In this document: one piece after another, positions 24,071-33,328 of the stretch
Numbering within the stretch: position 1 is the stretch's first letter
How the letters are laid out: each line of letters opens with the position of its first letter
Assembly (NCBI RefSeq): GCF_042647465.1
Contig: NZ_JBHRVN010000004.1
From: Wagnerdoeblera intermedia
GTDB taxonomy: Bacteria; Pseudomonadota; Alphaproteobacteria; Rhodobacterales; Rhodobacteraceae
Strand: one strand, 5' to 3'
Length of the DNA: 64,000 nt
Position numbers and translations under genes: made by a program
The notes under the pieces: generated by a model
What the model saw: the letters and a program-made list of their open reading frames with translations, nothing else
The model's database searches: none
Told to the model about the DNA's origin: nothing

Positions 24071-24091
24071 GGTTCAGCTTCTGAACATCGG

Positions 24092-24124
24092 GCCCGCCGC
24101 TTCTGAGAAAGCGGCGGGCTTTTT
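24092..24124 (+). terminator. Rho-independent terminator after the OmpA lipoprotein gene
   Basis: An 11-base perfect stem (GCCCGCCGCTT / AAGCGGCGGGC) with a 6-base loop, followed by TTTTT. Confidence 0.94.
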
Positions 24125-24214
24125 CACAGCCTGCGCATTCATGCTTGGCAGGGGGGGCGAAGGCCGCTAGTCCTTTGCCCCGAAATCCACCGCGCCCGGA
24201 GACCGGAGCCCCTA

Positions 24215-25111
24215 ATGAAAAAGCAGCTTGCCATGACGCGCGATCCTGCCGCCACCGCCCGCACCCTCTCTGAAGCTCTGCCCTATCTGCAGCGATATGC
24301 CGGCGCCATTGTGGTGGTGAAATTCGGCGGCAATGCCATGGGTGATGAGGCCGCGATGGCGGAATTTGCCCGCGATATCGTGTTGATGCGTCAGGTCGGT
24401 GTGAACCCGGTTGTCGTTCACGGCGGCGGGCCGATGATCAATGATCTTCTGAGCCGCCTGGGTATCAAATCGGAATTCGTGCGCGGCAAGCGCGTCACCG
24501 ATAAGGCCACCGTTGAGGTGGTTGAAATGGTGCTGACCGGGCTGGTCAACAAGCGGATCGTCCAGGCCATCATGGATGAGGGCGGCCGCGCTGTGGGCCT
24601 CTCGGGCAAAGACGATGATCTGATGGTCTGCGAGGCCGATGATCCCGAACTGGGCTTCGTCGGTCGCCCGGTTGAGATGAATGTGCAGGTGCTGCGCGAT
24701 CTCTTTAATGCGGGGATTATCCCGGTTGTTGCGCCGGTCGCCACCGGCATGAATGAGAATGAAACCTTCAACGTCAATGGCGACACCGCTGCCGGTGCGA
24801 TTGCAGGCGCGTTGAAGGCTGATCGTCTGCTGCTTCTGACCGATGTGGCGGGGGTGAAAAACGCGAATGGCGAAGTGATGACCCAGATCACCCCTGAGGA
24901 GGTCATTCAGATGACCGCCGATGGCGTGATCGCGGGCGGTATGATCCCCAAGACCGAGACCGCGCTTAAGGCGCTGGAGGAAGGGGTTCGGGCGGTTGTC
25001 ATCCTGGATGGTCGCGTGCCCAATGCCTGCCTGCTGGAGCTGTTCACCGACCAGGGCGCGGGCTCGATGATCCGCACCACTGAGCCGCGTGTGAAGCCGC
25101 GCGAAGCCTGA
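24215..25111 (+). CDS. argB: Acetylglutamate kinase
   Basis: 298 residues, amino-acid-kinase fold, second step of arginine synthesis. Recognised by VVVKFGGNAMGDE near residue 30, VVVHGGGPMINDLL, VNGDTAAGAIAGAL, LLLLTDVAGV and the C-terminal GGMIPK block. The N-terminal extension of about 25 residues is that of the arginine-inhibited, hexameric type of the enzyme, so feedback control is likely. It is a single gene with a hairpin behind it. Confidence 0.95.
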   Translation: MKKQLAMTRDPAATARTLSEALPYLQRYAGAIVVVKFGGNAMGDEAAMAEFARDIVLMRQVGVNPVVVHGGGPMINDLLSRLGIKSEFVRGKRVTDKATVEVVEMVLTGLVNKRIVQAIMDEGGRAVGLSGKDDDLMVCEADDPELGFVGRPVEMNVQVLRDLFNAGIIPVVAPVATGMNENETFNVNGDTAAGAIAGALKADRLLLLTDVAGVKNANGEVMTQITPEEVIQMTADGVIAGGMIPKTETALKALEEGVRAVVILDGRVPNACLLELFTDQGAGSMIRTTEPRVKPREA

Positions 25112-25153
25112 GCCTGGCGGTTTGCACCGCTGACCCGGATCGTTGACTTTTCG

Positions 25154-25175
25154 ACGGCACCCCTCGGGGTGCCGT
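25154..25175 (+). terminator. Hairpin behind argB
   Basis: A 10-base inverted repeat (ACGGCACCCC / GGGGTGCCGT) with a 2-base centre, followed by TTGCCTTT. Confidence 0.7.
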
Positions 25176-25337
25176 TTGCCTTTGGGGATGTCTTCATGAT
25201 GCGAAGCGGCGGACCTGGCCGAAAGACGCCGCCTCTGCAAAGCCTTTGCAGGCAGCCGATCCGCCGCGCTTGCCCGATCTCGCGCCCGCGTGCCAGAGTG
25301 GGAGGATCATCGGCCTGGTATATGAGGAATGTCATCC

Positions 25338-25850
25338 ATGAGCTCCCTGCGCCTGATCCTGACCCGCCACGCCAAATCAGACTGGGGCGACCCGGCTGCC
25401 CCCGATCATGCCCGGCCGCTGAATGCCCGGGGTCGCCGGGCCGCCGGTCTGATGGCAGACTGGCTGGTCTCTCGCGGGGATCTGCCGGGCGAGGTGCTCT
25501 GCTCGGACGCGCAGCGCACCCGCGAAACCTGGGATCGGATGGCCCCGAAATTTGCTGAGCGCCCGCCCGAACTGGTGCTGAAGCCCGCGCTTTATCATGC
25601 GCCGGCGGATGTCATGCTGGCGGTGCTGCGCGGGGCGAAGTCTCCGGTGGTGATGATGATCGGCCACAACCCCGGCATCGCGGAATTTGCGACCCGTCTG
25701 GTGGCGCGTGTGCCGCAGGACAGCGATTTTTCCCGCTATCCGACCGGGGCCACGCTGGTTGCGGATTTTGAAGCGGCAAACTGGGCTGAGGTCACCCCGG
25801 GGTCAGGGGCGGTGATCGACTTTATGATCCCGCGTCGTCTGGAGGGCTGA
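25338..25850 (+). CDS. sixA: Phosphohistidine phosphatase SixA-like
   Basis: 170 residues, histidine phosphatase superfamily. The catalytic RHAKSDW is near the N-terminus (His11) and the second His is His110 in IGHNPG. The length and the AKSDW signature fit SixA, which removes phosphate from histidine of phosphotransfer domains. ATG 25338 is chosen because GAGGA lies 9 bases upstream; an in-frame ATG at 25329 touches that site. A short hairpin separates it from the convergent zinc-ribbon gene. Confidence 0.88.
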   Translation: MSSLRLILTRHAKSDWGDPAAPDHARPLNARGRRAAGLMADWLVSRGDLPGEVLCSDAQRTRETWDRMAPKFAERPPELVLKPALYHAPADVMLAVLRGAKSPVVMMIGHNPGIAEFATRLVARVPQDSDFSRYPTGATLVADFEAANWAEVTPGSGAVIDFMIPRRLEG

Positions 25851-25900
25851 AGCTTTCCGCTTCCGCCCTGCCTGTTGCCGGCAGAGGCCCTGCATAAGAA

Positions 25901-25925
25901 GTGCTCCGGCCCGGGGTCGGAGCAC
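25901..25925. terminator. Hairpin between convergent genes
   Basis: An 8-base stem (GTGCTCCG / CGGAGCAC) around a GC-rich loop, followed on the plus strand by CTGTCTTTTC. It sits between sixA and the zinc-ribbon gene. Confidence 0.6.
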
Positions 25926-25943
25926 CTGTCTTTTCTGCGCGGC

Positions 25944-26936
25944 TCAGCCCGGCTCACCTAAAAAGCCCGAGACCAGACGCGCAAGACCGCTGCGGGCCTG
26001 ATCCACCAGATCGGCATAACCCGTCAGCGTAGGGGCGGCAGCGGGCAGCGCGGCTTTCAGGTCATCATTCTTCAGGTAAAGCACCGCCAGAAGCAGCGCG
26101 AGCAGGATCATCAGCGCAAAGCCGCGGGCAAATCCGCTGCGCTGTCCGGCGGGCTTCGAAATAGCCTCACCGGCGGCAAAATCGCTGTGGGGGGTGCTTT
26201 CCAGCGTCGAATTGATCTGCTCGATATCAGGGAGCAGGTCGCGGCGCGAGGCGCGCAGCGGCACGGTGGGCACTTCGGTATCCACCGGCTCATCGGCGGG
26301 CGGCGGCTCTTCGATGAAACGGGCTTCCTCGATCTCCTCCTCCGGGCGGGGGGGCGGCGGCGGGAAGACCCGCGGGTCTGAGCCGGTCTCAGAGCCTGCG
26401 GTCTCTGCTTCCCCGGCTAGGGGCTGGTCGCGGACCTCCGCCTCGGGTTCAGGCCCGAAGGGGGCATGGGCCTCTTCTCCCGGCGTCCCGGATGCGGAGA
26501 AAATCTCCTTCGGCTCCGGGGTCAGCACCTCCGGGGCAGGAGGGGGGGCTTCGACATCTGCCTGCGCGATGGCAGGCGCGGCCCCGAGCGCTTCGGCGGC
26601 ACGGGCGGCCGTTTCGCGCGCGGCCTCCTCGCGCAGGATGGCGAGCATCTCCTCATCGAGCGGTGCGCGGCGCAGCGGCGGCAGATCCGTATCAGACAGC
26701 GGCGGCAGATCGGGATCATCATCCTCAAACTGCTCATCCGCCGCCGGGCGGAAAGAGGCCGTCGAGATGCGGCGCGGCACGACCGGGCCGGGGGGCGGGG
26801 CAGGGATGGCGCTGGTGCGGCCCGGCTCAAACCAGACATGGCTGCAGGCCGAGCATTGCACGTCGCGCCCCTCAGGCGGAATCATCTCCGCCTCAACTTC
26901 ATATTGCGCGTCGCAATTTCCGCAAATCAGCCGCAT
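25944..26936 (-). CDS. Zinc-ribbon (MJ0042-type) membrane protein
   Basis: 330 residues. An N-terminal zinc ribbon has two CxxC knuckles (CGNC at 5-8 and CSAC around 28-31, followed by HVWF). A long acidic, proline-rich, low-complexity middle (about 45-260) follows, then a single membrane segment near the C-terminus (ALMILLALLLAVLYL) and a short periplasmic tail. This layout is conserved in Rhodobacterales beside ftsEX, from which it is divergent here, suggesting a division or envelope link. Function is not established. Confidence 0.85.
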   Translation of the reverse strand: MRLICGNCDAQYEVEAEMIPPEGRDVQCSACSHVWFEPGRTSAIPAPPPGPVVPRRISTASFRPAADEQFEDDDPDLPPLSDTDLPPLRRAPLDEEMLAILREEAARETAARAAEALGAAPAIAQADVEAPPPAPEVLTPEPKEIFSASGTPGEEAHAPFGPEPEAEVRDQPLAGEAETAGSETGSDPRVFPPPPPRPEEEIEEARFIEEPPPADEPVDTEVPTVPLRASRRDLLPDIEQINSTLESTPHSDFAAGEAISKPAGQRSGFARGFALMILLALLLAVLYLKNDDLKAALPAAAPTLTGYADLVDQARSGLARLVSGFLGEPG

Positions 26937-27110
26937 TCAGTACCCCGCCTGGTCGCCAGATCTTTTCTGGCAGCGCCTTTGCGGATGTTGTAGCAAGGGA
27001 GCGAAACTTCTTCCAGTCTGTGCGGTATCTGCGCAACACGCGAAGACGGGAAGCGACATTGCCGCCACGAAGCCCGGACGGGCGGCGGCAGGCGGGATGA
27101 GAGGGACGGC

Positions 27111-27782
27111 GTGATCGGTTTTGAGAATGTGGGCTACAGCTATGGCGGGGCCGAGCTGTTTTCGGGGGTCTCGCTGACGCTGGCGCCGGGCTCTTTTCAT
27201 TTCCTGACCGGGCCTTCGGGCGCGGGAAAAACCACCTTCCTCAAGCTGTGCTATGGCGAGCTGGTGCCGACGACGGGGCGGCTGACGCTGTTTGACGGCG
27301 AAGTGCGCTCAATGAGCCGTAATGACGTCGCCATGGTGCGGCGTCGCATCGGGGTGGTGCACCAGGACTGTCAGTTCCTGGACCATCTTCCGGTGGCGGC
27401 CAATGTGGCGCTGCCGCTGACCGTTTGCGGCCGCGAGGCGGATGTGGCGAACCTGCAGGATCTGCTGACCTGGGTGGGATTGCGGCCCCATGCAGATGCG
27501 CTGCCGCCATCGCTTTCAGGCGGAGAGCGCCAGCGCGCGGCTGTGGCCAGGGCCGTTATCATGTCGCCCGAGGTGATCCTTGCCGATGAGCCGACCGGAA
27601 ACCTCGATGCTGAGATGTCGATGCGGCTTTTGAAGCTCTTTATCGAGTTGAACCGTATGGGAAAAACCATCGTTCTGGCCACGCATGACATGAATTTGAT
27701 CCGCGCCACCAAGGGCCAGGTTCCGGCCCGCGTTCTGCGTCTGCAAAACCGGAAACTCCAGCTTGCGGGGGCGGATCTGTGA
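27111..27782 (+). CDS. ftsE: Cell-division ABC ATPase FtsE
   Basis: 223 residues. Walker A GPSGAGKT is at 34-41, the Q-loop region VVHQDCQFL follows, then the signature LSGGERQRAAVARA and Walker B VILADEPTGNLD. The near-C-terminal LATHDMNLI carries the switch His. FtsE with FtsX controls peptidoglycan hydrolases at the septum. The start is GTG. Its end overlaps ftsX by 4 bases (GTGA). First gene of an envelope run to lpxK. Confidence 0.93.
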   Translation: MIGFENVGYSYGGAELFSGVSLTLAPGSFHFLTGPSGAGKTTFLKLCYGELVPTTGRLTLFDGEVRSMSRNDVAMVRRRIGVVHQDCQFLDHLPVAANVALPLTVCGREADVANLQDLLTWVGLRPHADALPPSLSGGERQRAAVARAVIMSPEVILADEPTGNLDAEMSMRLLKLFIELNRMGKTIVLATHDMNLIRATKGQVPARVLRLQNRKLQLAGADL

Positions 27783-28669
27783 GCCGCGTGACGCTGCCTT
27801 TTACCGACGCTGCAGCCGACCGCGTGGTGCCGCCGACGGGGCACACGGCCTGGTTGACCGGCTTTACCGCCGCCGCCATGACCTTTCTGGCGGCCTTTGC
27901 GCTGGCACTTTCGCTGGCTTCGGGCCGTCTTGCGGATCGCTGGCAGGAAGCGCTGAGCAATACCGCCACCATCCGTATTTCGGCTCCGCCCGACCAGATT
28001 GAGGCGCAGACCCGGGCGGTGCTGACGCTGCTCTCGACCACCCCTGGTGTCGGCGAGGCGAGGGCGCTGTCGGATGTGGAACAGCGCGATCTGCTTGAAC
28101 CCTGGTTCGGGCCGGATCTGCCCGTCGACAGCCTGGCGCTGCCGCAACTCGTTGAATTCTCCTCCGTGGGGCAGGGCTATGATGCCCAGGGGCTGCGGCT
28201 GCGGCTGCAGGCCGAAGCGCCCGGCGCCGTGCTCGATGATCACACCCGCTGGCGCCGCCCTCTGGCCGTGGCAGCCGAGCGGCTGCGTCTTCTGGGCTGG
28301 CTGTCACTTGCCCTGATCGGCGGCGCGATGGCGGCGATGATTACGCTTGCGGCCAATGCGGCGCTGGCGGCCAATGCCCAGGTGATCCGCGTGCTGCGGC
28401 TGGTGGGGGCGACCGACGGCTTCATCGCCGGGGCTTTCGTGCGCCGCTTCACGCTGCGCGCACTTGCAGGATCGCTTGCGGGGGTGGCCCTGGGGGCGCT
28501 GGCCATATTTGCGCTGCCCTCAGCCGATGAGGCGGGCGGCTTTCTGACCGGGCTTGGCTTTCAGGGCTATGGCTGGTTCGCACCGCTGAGCCTGCCGGTG
28601 CTGGCAGCGCTCGTGGCCTTTGGGGCCACTCGGGCGGCGGCGCGGAAAAAACTTTCGGAGCTGATGTGA
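27779..28669 (+). CDS. ftsX: Cell-division protein FtsX
   Basis: 296 residues. One membrane segment near residues 25-45 precedes an extracytoplasmic domain of about 110 residues, then three more membrane segments (the first around GWLSLALIGGAMAAMITLAANAAL, split here as about residues 175-200). RVLRLVGATDGFI is the conserved FtsX-family coupling segment. It partners FtsE. The stop overlaps the next ATG by one base (TGATG). Confidence 0.9.
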   Translation: MSRVTLPFTDAAADRVVPPTGHTAWLTGFTAAAMTFLAAFALALSLASGRLADRWQEALSNTATIRISAPPDQIEAQTRAVLTLLSTTPGVGEARALSDVEQRDLLEPWFGPDLPVDSLALPQLVEFSSVGQGYDAQGLRLRLQAEAPGAVLDDHTRWRRPLAVAAERLRLLGWLSLALIGGAMAAMITLAANAALAANAQVIRVLRLVGATDGFIAGAFVRRFTLRALAGSLAGVALGALAIFALPSADEAGGFLTGLGFQGYGWFAPLSLPVLAALVAFGATRAAARKKLSELM

Positions 28670-29409
28670 TGGGACCTTTGCGACTGGCCCTGCAATATGT
28701 GCTTTCGGTCCTCTTCATCATCCAGATGTATGTGATGATGGCGGTGATCGCGCTGGCGTTTTTCCCCTGGGCGCTGTTTTCGCGTCGCGGGGCGATGATG
28801 GCCTGTCATGCCTACTGCGGCTGGGTGCGCTTTTCAGCGCGCTGGATGGTGGGGCTGCGCAGTGAGATCCGCGGCACGCCGCCCGAAGGGCCGGTGCTGA
28901 TCGCGTCAAAGCATCAGTCGTTTCTCGATATTATTCTGCTCTTCTCGGCGCTGCCGCATCCGCGCTTTGTCATGAAGCGCGAGCTTTTGTTCACGCCGAT
29001 CCTTGGCCAGTACGCGATGCGGATCGGCTGTATCCCGGTCAATCGCGGCAAAGGCATGAGCGCGCTGCGCGAGATGCTGAAGGCGGCGAAGACCGGGCCG
29101 CATGCCAATGGACAGCTGATCATTTTCGCCCAGGGCACCCGGGTCGCACCGGGCGCAAAGGCGCCCTATAAGATCGGCGTCGGTGCGCTTTATCAGGCGC
29201 TGAAGCGCGACTGCGTTCCGGCGGCGGTCAATGTGGGCCTTTTCTGGCCGCGTCGGGGCCTTTTGCGCAAACCCGGCACCGCTGTGCTTGAGTTTCTGCC
29301 CGTCATCCCGCCGGGTCTGAAAGTAGAGCCCTTCATGCAGGTGCTCGAAGAGGTGGTTGAGGCGCGTTCAGATGCGCTGATGGCTGAGGCTCTGGCCGAT
29401 AAAGCCTGA
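28669..29409 (+). CDS. plsC: 1-acyl-sn-glycerol-3-phosphate acyltransferase family protein
   Basis: 246 residues. The N-terminal membrane segment (about 10-35) precedes the acyltransferase domain with the catalytic HQSFLD (HX4D, His82-Asp87), VMKREL, the block-III segment FAQGTR at 154-159 (FPEGTR in many relatives, Gln for Glu here) and VPAAVN. The family acylates lysophosphatidic acid at the inner membrane. Its place between ftsX and the lipid A genes waaA-lpxK suggests an envelope-lipid operon. Confidence 0.88.
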   Translation: MGPLRLALQYVLSVLFIIQMYVMMAVIALAFFPWALFSRRGAMMACHAYCGWVRFSARWMVGLRSEIRGTPPEGPVLIASKHQSFLDIILLFSALPHPRFVMKRELLFTPILGQYAMRIGCIPVNRGKGMSALREMLKAAKTGPHANGQLIIFAQGTRVAPGAKAPYKIGVGALYQALKRDCVPAAVNVGLFWPRRGLLRKPGTAVLEFLPVIPPGLKVEPFMQVLEEVVEARSDALMAEALADKA

Positions 29410-29456
29410 GGCGGGGCGGGGCTGCCCGCCCCTTCGGTCTTGTGAAAGGATGTCCT

Positions 29457-30644
29457 GTGCTTTCTCCCGGTTTGCGGCTCTATCGCTTTTTGCGCGGTGC
29501 GGCGCCTGGTGGCACGCAGAGTATCGCCGGAGAGCGTCCTGCGGGGCGGCTGGCGTGGCTGCATGCGCCCGATGCGGCGGCGGCCTCTGCCTTCACGCCG
29601 CTGATGGCGCGGCTGCGGGACGAGGGTCTGGCCGATCATTTTTTGCTGACCTGTGCCGAACCGGGCGTGGCGGGCACGCTTGAGCCGCCTGCCGACGAGC
29701 CTGCACTGGCGGCGGCTTTTCTGGATCACTGGCGGCCGGATTTCTGCATCTGGGCCAAGGGCGGTCTGCGCCCGGTCCTGCTCTATGCGGCGGCGGCGCG
29801 CAGCCTTCCGGTGATCCTGACCGGCGGGGAAGATCCCGGCCTTGGTGCGGGGCGCATTGTGCCGCGGCTGATGCGGGGGCTTTTTGCCGGGATGTCGCAT
29901 ATCCTTGTCACCGATCAGACGGCGGCGCGCGCGTTTCTGCGCGTGGGTGCGCCGCCGGCCCGCCTTGAGGTGGCGGGGCGGATGGAGGAGGCCTCGCACA
30001 GTCTTCAGGTGCCCGAGGCCGAGCGCGAAGCACTGTCGAGGATCCTTGGCACCCGCCCGGTCTGGCTGGCCGTGGGCGTGCCTGAGGAAGAGGAAGATCT
30101 GGTGATCCGCGCGCATCTGAAAGCGCTGCATGGGGCGCATCGGCTGTTGCTGATCCTTGTTCCCGCCTCTGCGGCGCGGATCCCGACGCTCCTGCGGGAA
30201 CTGCCGGGGCGCTATGGCCTTGAGACCGGCTATCGCGCCGCCGATGAGGACCCGGACGAGGAGACCCAGGTCTATCTGGCCGAGGATGATGAGCCGGGTC
30301 TCTGGTACCGCCTGGCCACCCAGGTCTGGGCCGGGGGCAGCCTGAAAGGCGAGGGGCCGATGCGCCATCCCTTTGAGGCGGCGGCTGCCGGATCTGCTCT
30401 GCTGCACGGACCGCGCTTCGGCGCTTTTCAGACCGCGCTCGAGCGGCTGCAGGCGGCGGGCGGCTCGCGCCTTGTGACGCGGGGCGAAGACCTGGGGGAT
30501 GTGGTGGGCGATATGCTGGCGCCCGATCGCTGTGCGCGGCTGTCGCAGGCGGCCTGGGCCGTCAGTTCAGAGGGCGGTGAGGCCACCGACCGTGTGATTG
30601 AGGCGCTGCACGCCCTGCGCGCGCCGAAAGGACTGCGCTCATGA
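29457..30644 (+). CDS. waaA: 3-deoxy-D-manno-octulosonic acid transferase-like (GT30)
   Basis: 395 residues. The order of segments fits KDO transferase: an N-terminal LRLYRFLRGA, the region around HWRPDFCIWAKGGLRPVLLYAAA (W-P-D around residue 100), a LVTDQTAARAFLRVGAP block, and the C-terminal GGSLKGEGPMRHPFEAAAAG that resembles the family GGSL...G..P.EP motif. Similarity to E. coli WaaA is weak, so this is a divergent member, but overlap with lpxK by 4 bases supports a lipid A/KDO role. GTG 29457 is chosen because AAAGGA lies 6 bases upstream. Confidence 0.8.
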   Translation: MLSPGLRLYRFLRGAAPGGTQSIAGERPAGRLAWLHAPDAAAASAFTPLMARLRDEGLADHFLLTCAEPGVAGTLEPPADEPALAAAFLDHWRPDFCIWAKGGLRPVLLYAAAARSLPVILTGGEDPGLGAGRIVPRLMRGLFAGMSHILVTDQTAARAFLRVGAPPARLEVAGRMEEASHSLQVPEAEREALSRILGTRPVWLAVGVPEEEEDLVIRAHLKALHGAHRLLLILVPASAARIPTLLRELPGRYGLETGYRAADEDPDEETQVYLAEDDEPGLWYRLATQVWAGGSLKGEGPMRHPFEAAAAGSALLHGPRFGAFQTALERLQAAGGSRLVTRGEDLGDVVGDMLAPDRCARLSQAAWAVSSEGGEATDRVIEALHALRAPKGLRS

Positions 30645-31642
30645 GCCATGCTCCCTATTGGTGGTTCACCCCGCCCGAAGCTCCCGATCTGCGCGCAAGG
30701 CTGCTGGCCCCGCTGGGCGCGCTCTATGCCGCTGCCACTGCCAGGCGGGTGGCGCGCGCAGCACAGGGGTATCGTGCGGGGGTGCCGGTGATCTGCGTTG
30801 GAAATATCAATGCAGGCGGCACCGGTAAGACTCCCACGACCATCCTTCTGGCGCAGCGTCTCTCCGGGCCGGGGCGGCGGGTCTTTATCGTCTCTCGCGG
30901 CCATGGCGGCAGCCTGACGGGGCCGGTTGTCGTGGATCCCGCCCGCCACCGCGCCGCAGAGACCGGGGATGAGCCGCTGTTGCTGGCCGCCTTTGCGCCG
31001 GTCATCATCGCGCGCGACCGCGCCGCCGGGGTGAAGCTGGCGGAGGCTGAGGGGGCGGATCTGATTCTACTTGATGACGGGCATCAGAACCCTTCGGTTC
31101 AAAAGGATCTCTCCATCGTGGTGGTGGATGCCCATCGCGGCTTTGGCAACGGGCGCTGCCTGCCGGCCGGACCTCTGCGCGAGCCGGTGGGGCCGGGTCT
31201 GGCGCGGGCGGATCTTCTGCTCTCCATCGGTCCTGAGGTGGCTCAGGAGCGGTTTTTCAATACATGGGGGGCTGCGATCGCCGGGGTGGATCATCTGCGC
31301 GCGGTCCTGAAGCCTCTGCAGATGGGGATGGACTGGCAGGGAGAGCGGGTGATCGCTTTTGCCGGGATCGGCCATCCCGAAAAGTTCTTCGCCACGCTGC
31401 GCGGTGAAGGGGCTGAGCTTGTCGGCACCGTGGCGCTGGGCGATCACGAGGTTTTTGCCCCTGCGCTGCTGACCCGGCTGGAGCAGGAGGCAAAGCTGAA
31501 GGCGGCGCAGCTTGTGACCACGGAAAAAGATGCAGCCCGTCTGCCGGATCATTTCCGCCGCAAAGTCCTGACCCTGCCGGTCCGGCTTGAGGTGACGGGC
31601 GGGGAAGACCACCTGGCGGCGGCACTGGCGCGGCTGGGCTGA
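30641..31642 (+). CDS. lpxK: Tetraacyldisaccharide 4'-kinase
   Basis: 333 residues, inner-membrane P-loop kinase that phosphorylates the lipid A precursor. The P-loop GNINAGGTGKTP is at 54-65, and the typical DEPLLLA, LILLDDGHQNP and LPAGPLREP blocks follow in order. The C-terminal TTEKDAARLP motif is intact. The ATG overlaps the waaA stop by 4 bases. Last gene of the ftsE-lpxK run, closed by a strong terminator. Confidence 0.93.
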   Translation: MSHAPYWWFTPPEAPDLRARLLAPLGALYAAATARRVARAAQGYRAGVPVICVGNINAGGTGKTPTTILLAQRLSGPGRRVFIVSRGHGGSLTGPVVVDPARHRAAETGDEPLLLAAFAPVIIARDRAAGVKLAEAEGADLILLDDGHQNPSVQKDLSIVVVDAHRGFGNGRCLPAGPLREPVGPGLARADLLLSIGPEVAQERFFNTWGAAIAGVDHLRAVLKPLQMGMDWQGERVIAFAGIGHPEKFFATLRGEGAELVGTVALGDHEVFAPALLTRLEQEAKLKAAQLVTTEKDAARLPDHFRRKVLTLPVRLEVTGGEDHLAAALARLG

Positions 31643-31705
31643 GTGTTCTTCGGAGAGAGGTTCCGATTTGCCGCGGGTTGATTTGCCTCTCATGTCATAA
31701 TGTCA

Positions 31706-31733
31706 AAAGACCCCGGCCATGGCCGGGGTCTTT
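31706..31733. terminator. Bidirectional terminator after lpxK
   Basis: A 28-base near-complete palindrome with 13-base arms (AAAGACCCCGGCC / GGCCGGGGTCTTT), between convergent lpxK and the permease gene. Confidence 0.88.
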
Positions 31734-31768
31734 GGTCTGTCAGCCTGTGAGCTGGCGCGACAGGCGCT

Positions 31769-33247
31769 TTAGTGGTCAGCCTGCATCGCGGCCGCGCGGG
31801 CCTCTTCCTCAGAGCCTTTCGCGCCGTTGAAAAAGGCGTTCAGGCCGACGGCGGAGAGCGAGGCCAGAAGAATGCCGCTTTCGATCAGCGGATGAAGGTC
31901 ATGGGGCAGCCAGATCAGGTAGTTCGGTGCGATCAGCGGGATCATCCCCATGCCCAGCGAAACCGCGACGATAAAGAGATTGGAGCGGTTGGTGGCGAAA
32001 TTCACGCCCGCCAGAATGCGCACGCCGGTTGCGGCGACCATGCCGAACATCACGATGCCCGCACCGCCCAGCACCATCGTCGGGATCGATTCCACCAGGG
32101 CTGCGACCTTTGGCAAAAGGCCAAGGACGATCAGAATGACACCGCCCGCCACGCAGACCCAGCGCGAGCGGATCCCCGTCACGCCGACAAGGCCCACGTT
32201 CTGGCTGAAGGAGGTATAGGGGAAAGTGTTGAAGATGCCGCCGATCAGCGTGCCAAGCCCGTCAGTGCGCAGACCTGCGGAAAGGCTCGCGCGGCTCAGC
32301 GGTTTTTCAGTCATGTCGCTGAGCGCCAGAAACATCCCGGTGGATTCGATCATCACCACGATCATCACCAGGGTCATGGTCAGGATGAGGATCGGATCAA
32401 AGGTCGGCATGCCAAAGTGGAAGGGCAGCACGATCCCCACCCAATCGGCATGGCCGACTTTTTCAAAGCCCATCTGGCCGCTGAGGACGGCCACCACAAT
32501 GCCGATCAGAATGCCAAGGAGGACCGAAATATTGGCGATGAAGCCGCGGCCGAATTTCGCGATCAGCAGGATCGAGGCCAGCACCACAGCCGAGACCAGC
32601 ATGGCTCCCCGGGTTGCATAGGCCGGGTTATCAAGGCTGGGCGCAAGACGCACCCCCGCCGGCGGAGCGGGCAGGCCCGCAGCGGCCGCCGCTTCGGTTG
32701 CGGCGGTCAGCCATTCGACATGGGCGGGATCAACGATTTTAGGGGCGGTGGGGCCGACCGGGGTTCCGAAGATCCAGTTGATCCCGACCCGCATCAGGCT
32801 GACGCCGATGACGAGGATGATGGTCCCGGTGACCACCGGAGGAAAGATGCGCAAAAGCCGCGAGATCAGCGGGGCGATGAAGATCCCGATTACACCTGCG
32901 CCGATGATGGAGCCGAAGATGGCGCGTGCGCCCTCATATCCGGGGTTGGTCTGGGCCATGGCGACCATGGGGCCGACGGCGGCGAAAGTGACGCCCATCA
33001 TGACGGGAAGCTTCACCCCGAACCAGGGCCCTGCGCCGAGGGCCTGGATGAGGGTTGCGATGCCGCAGACGAAAAGATCTGCCGAGATCAGAAAGGCCAC
33101 ATCTTCCGGCGAAAGCTGCAGCGCGCGGCCCACGATCAGGGGCACCGCCACTGCGCCTGCATACATCACCAGAACATGCTGAAAGCCGAGCGCGAAAAGT
33201 CTCGGGGGTGGCAGAATTTCGTCCACCGGGTGGATGCTGCGGGTCAT
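31769..33247 (-). CDS. NCS2 family purine (urate/xanthine) permease
   Basis: 492 residues with 12-14 membrane segments, nucleobase:cation symporter-2 family. The family motif region reads SFSQNVGLVGVTGIRSRWV, and the N-terminal LGFQHVLVMYAGAVAVPLIVG block is typical of the uric acid/xanthine branch. Context gives the substrate: it ends a set of genes for breakdown of urate products, so urate, xanthine or allantoin uptake is likely. It follows allA by 81 bases, with a hairpin between. Confidence 0.9.
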   Translation of the reverse strand: MTRSIHPVDEILPPPRLFALGFQHVLVMYAGAVAVPLIVGRALQLSPEDVAFLISADLFVCGIATLIQALGAGPWFGVKLPVMMGVTFAAVGPMVAMAQTNPGYEGARAIFGSIIGAGVIGIFIAPLISRLLRIFPPVVTGTIILVIGVSLMRVGINWIFGTPVGPTAPKIVDPAHVEWLTAATEAAAAAGLPAPPAGVRLAPSLDNPAYATRGAMLVSAVVLASILLIAKFGRGFIANISVLLGILIGIVVAVLSGQMGFEKVGHADWVGIVLPFHFGMPTFDPILILTMTLVMIVVMIESTGMFLALSDMTEKPLSRASLSAGLRTDGLGTLIGGIFNTFPYTSFSQNVGLVGVTGIRSRWVCVAGGVILIVLGLLPKVAALVESIPTMVLGGAGIVMFGMVAATGVRILAGVNFATNRSNLFIVAVSLGMGMIPLIAPNYLIWLPHDLHPLIESGILLASLSAVGLNAFFNGAKGSEEEARAAAMQADH

Positions 33248-33289
33248 TGGTCTCTCTCCCTCGGGCGCGGCAGTAAGGACGGCAAGAGC

Positions 33290-33311
33290 CTGTGACCGCG
33301 CCCGGTCACAG
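33290..33311. terminator. Hairpin between allA and the permease gene
   Basis: An 8-base stem (CTGTGACC / GGTCACAG) with a 6-base loop and no T tract. It may reduce readthrough into the permease gene or protect an mRNA end. Confidence 0.4.
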
Positions 33312-33328
33312 CCTTGGGGCAGGGGGTA

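Noticed and set aside
28669..29409. FAQGTR in place of FPEGTR in the acyltransferase as a sign of inactivity
   Set aside because: Gln at this position is found in other PlsC-type acyltransferases of alphaproteobacteria as far as I recall, and the HX4D site is intact.
31772..33295. A 507-codon open frame on the plus strand
   Set aside because: Antisense to the purine permease; very rich in H, D and G with no domain pattern.
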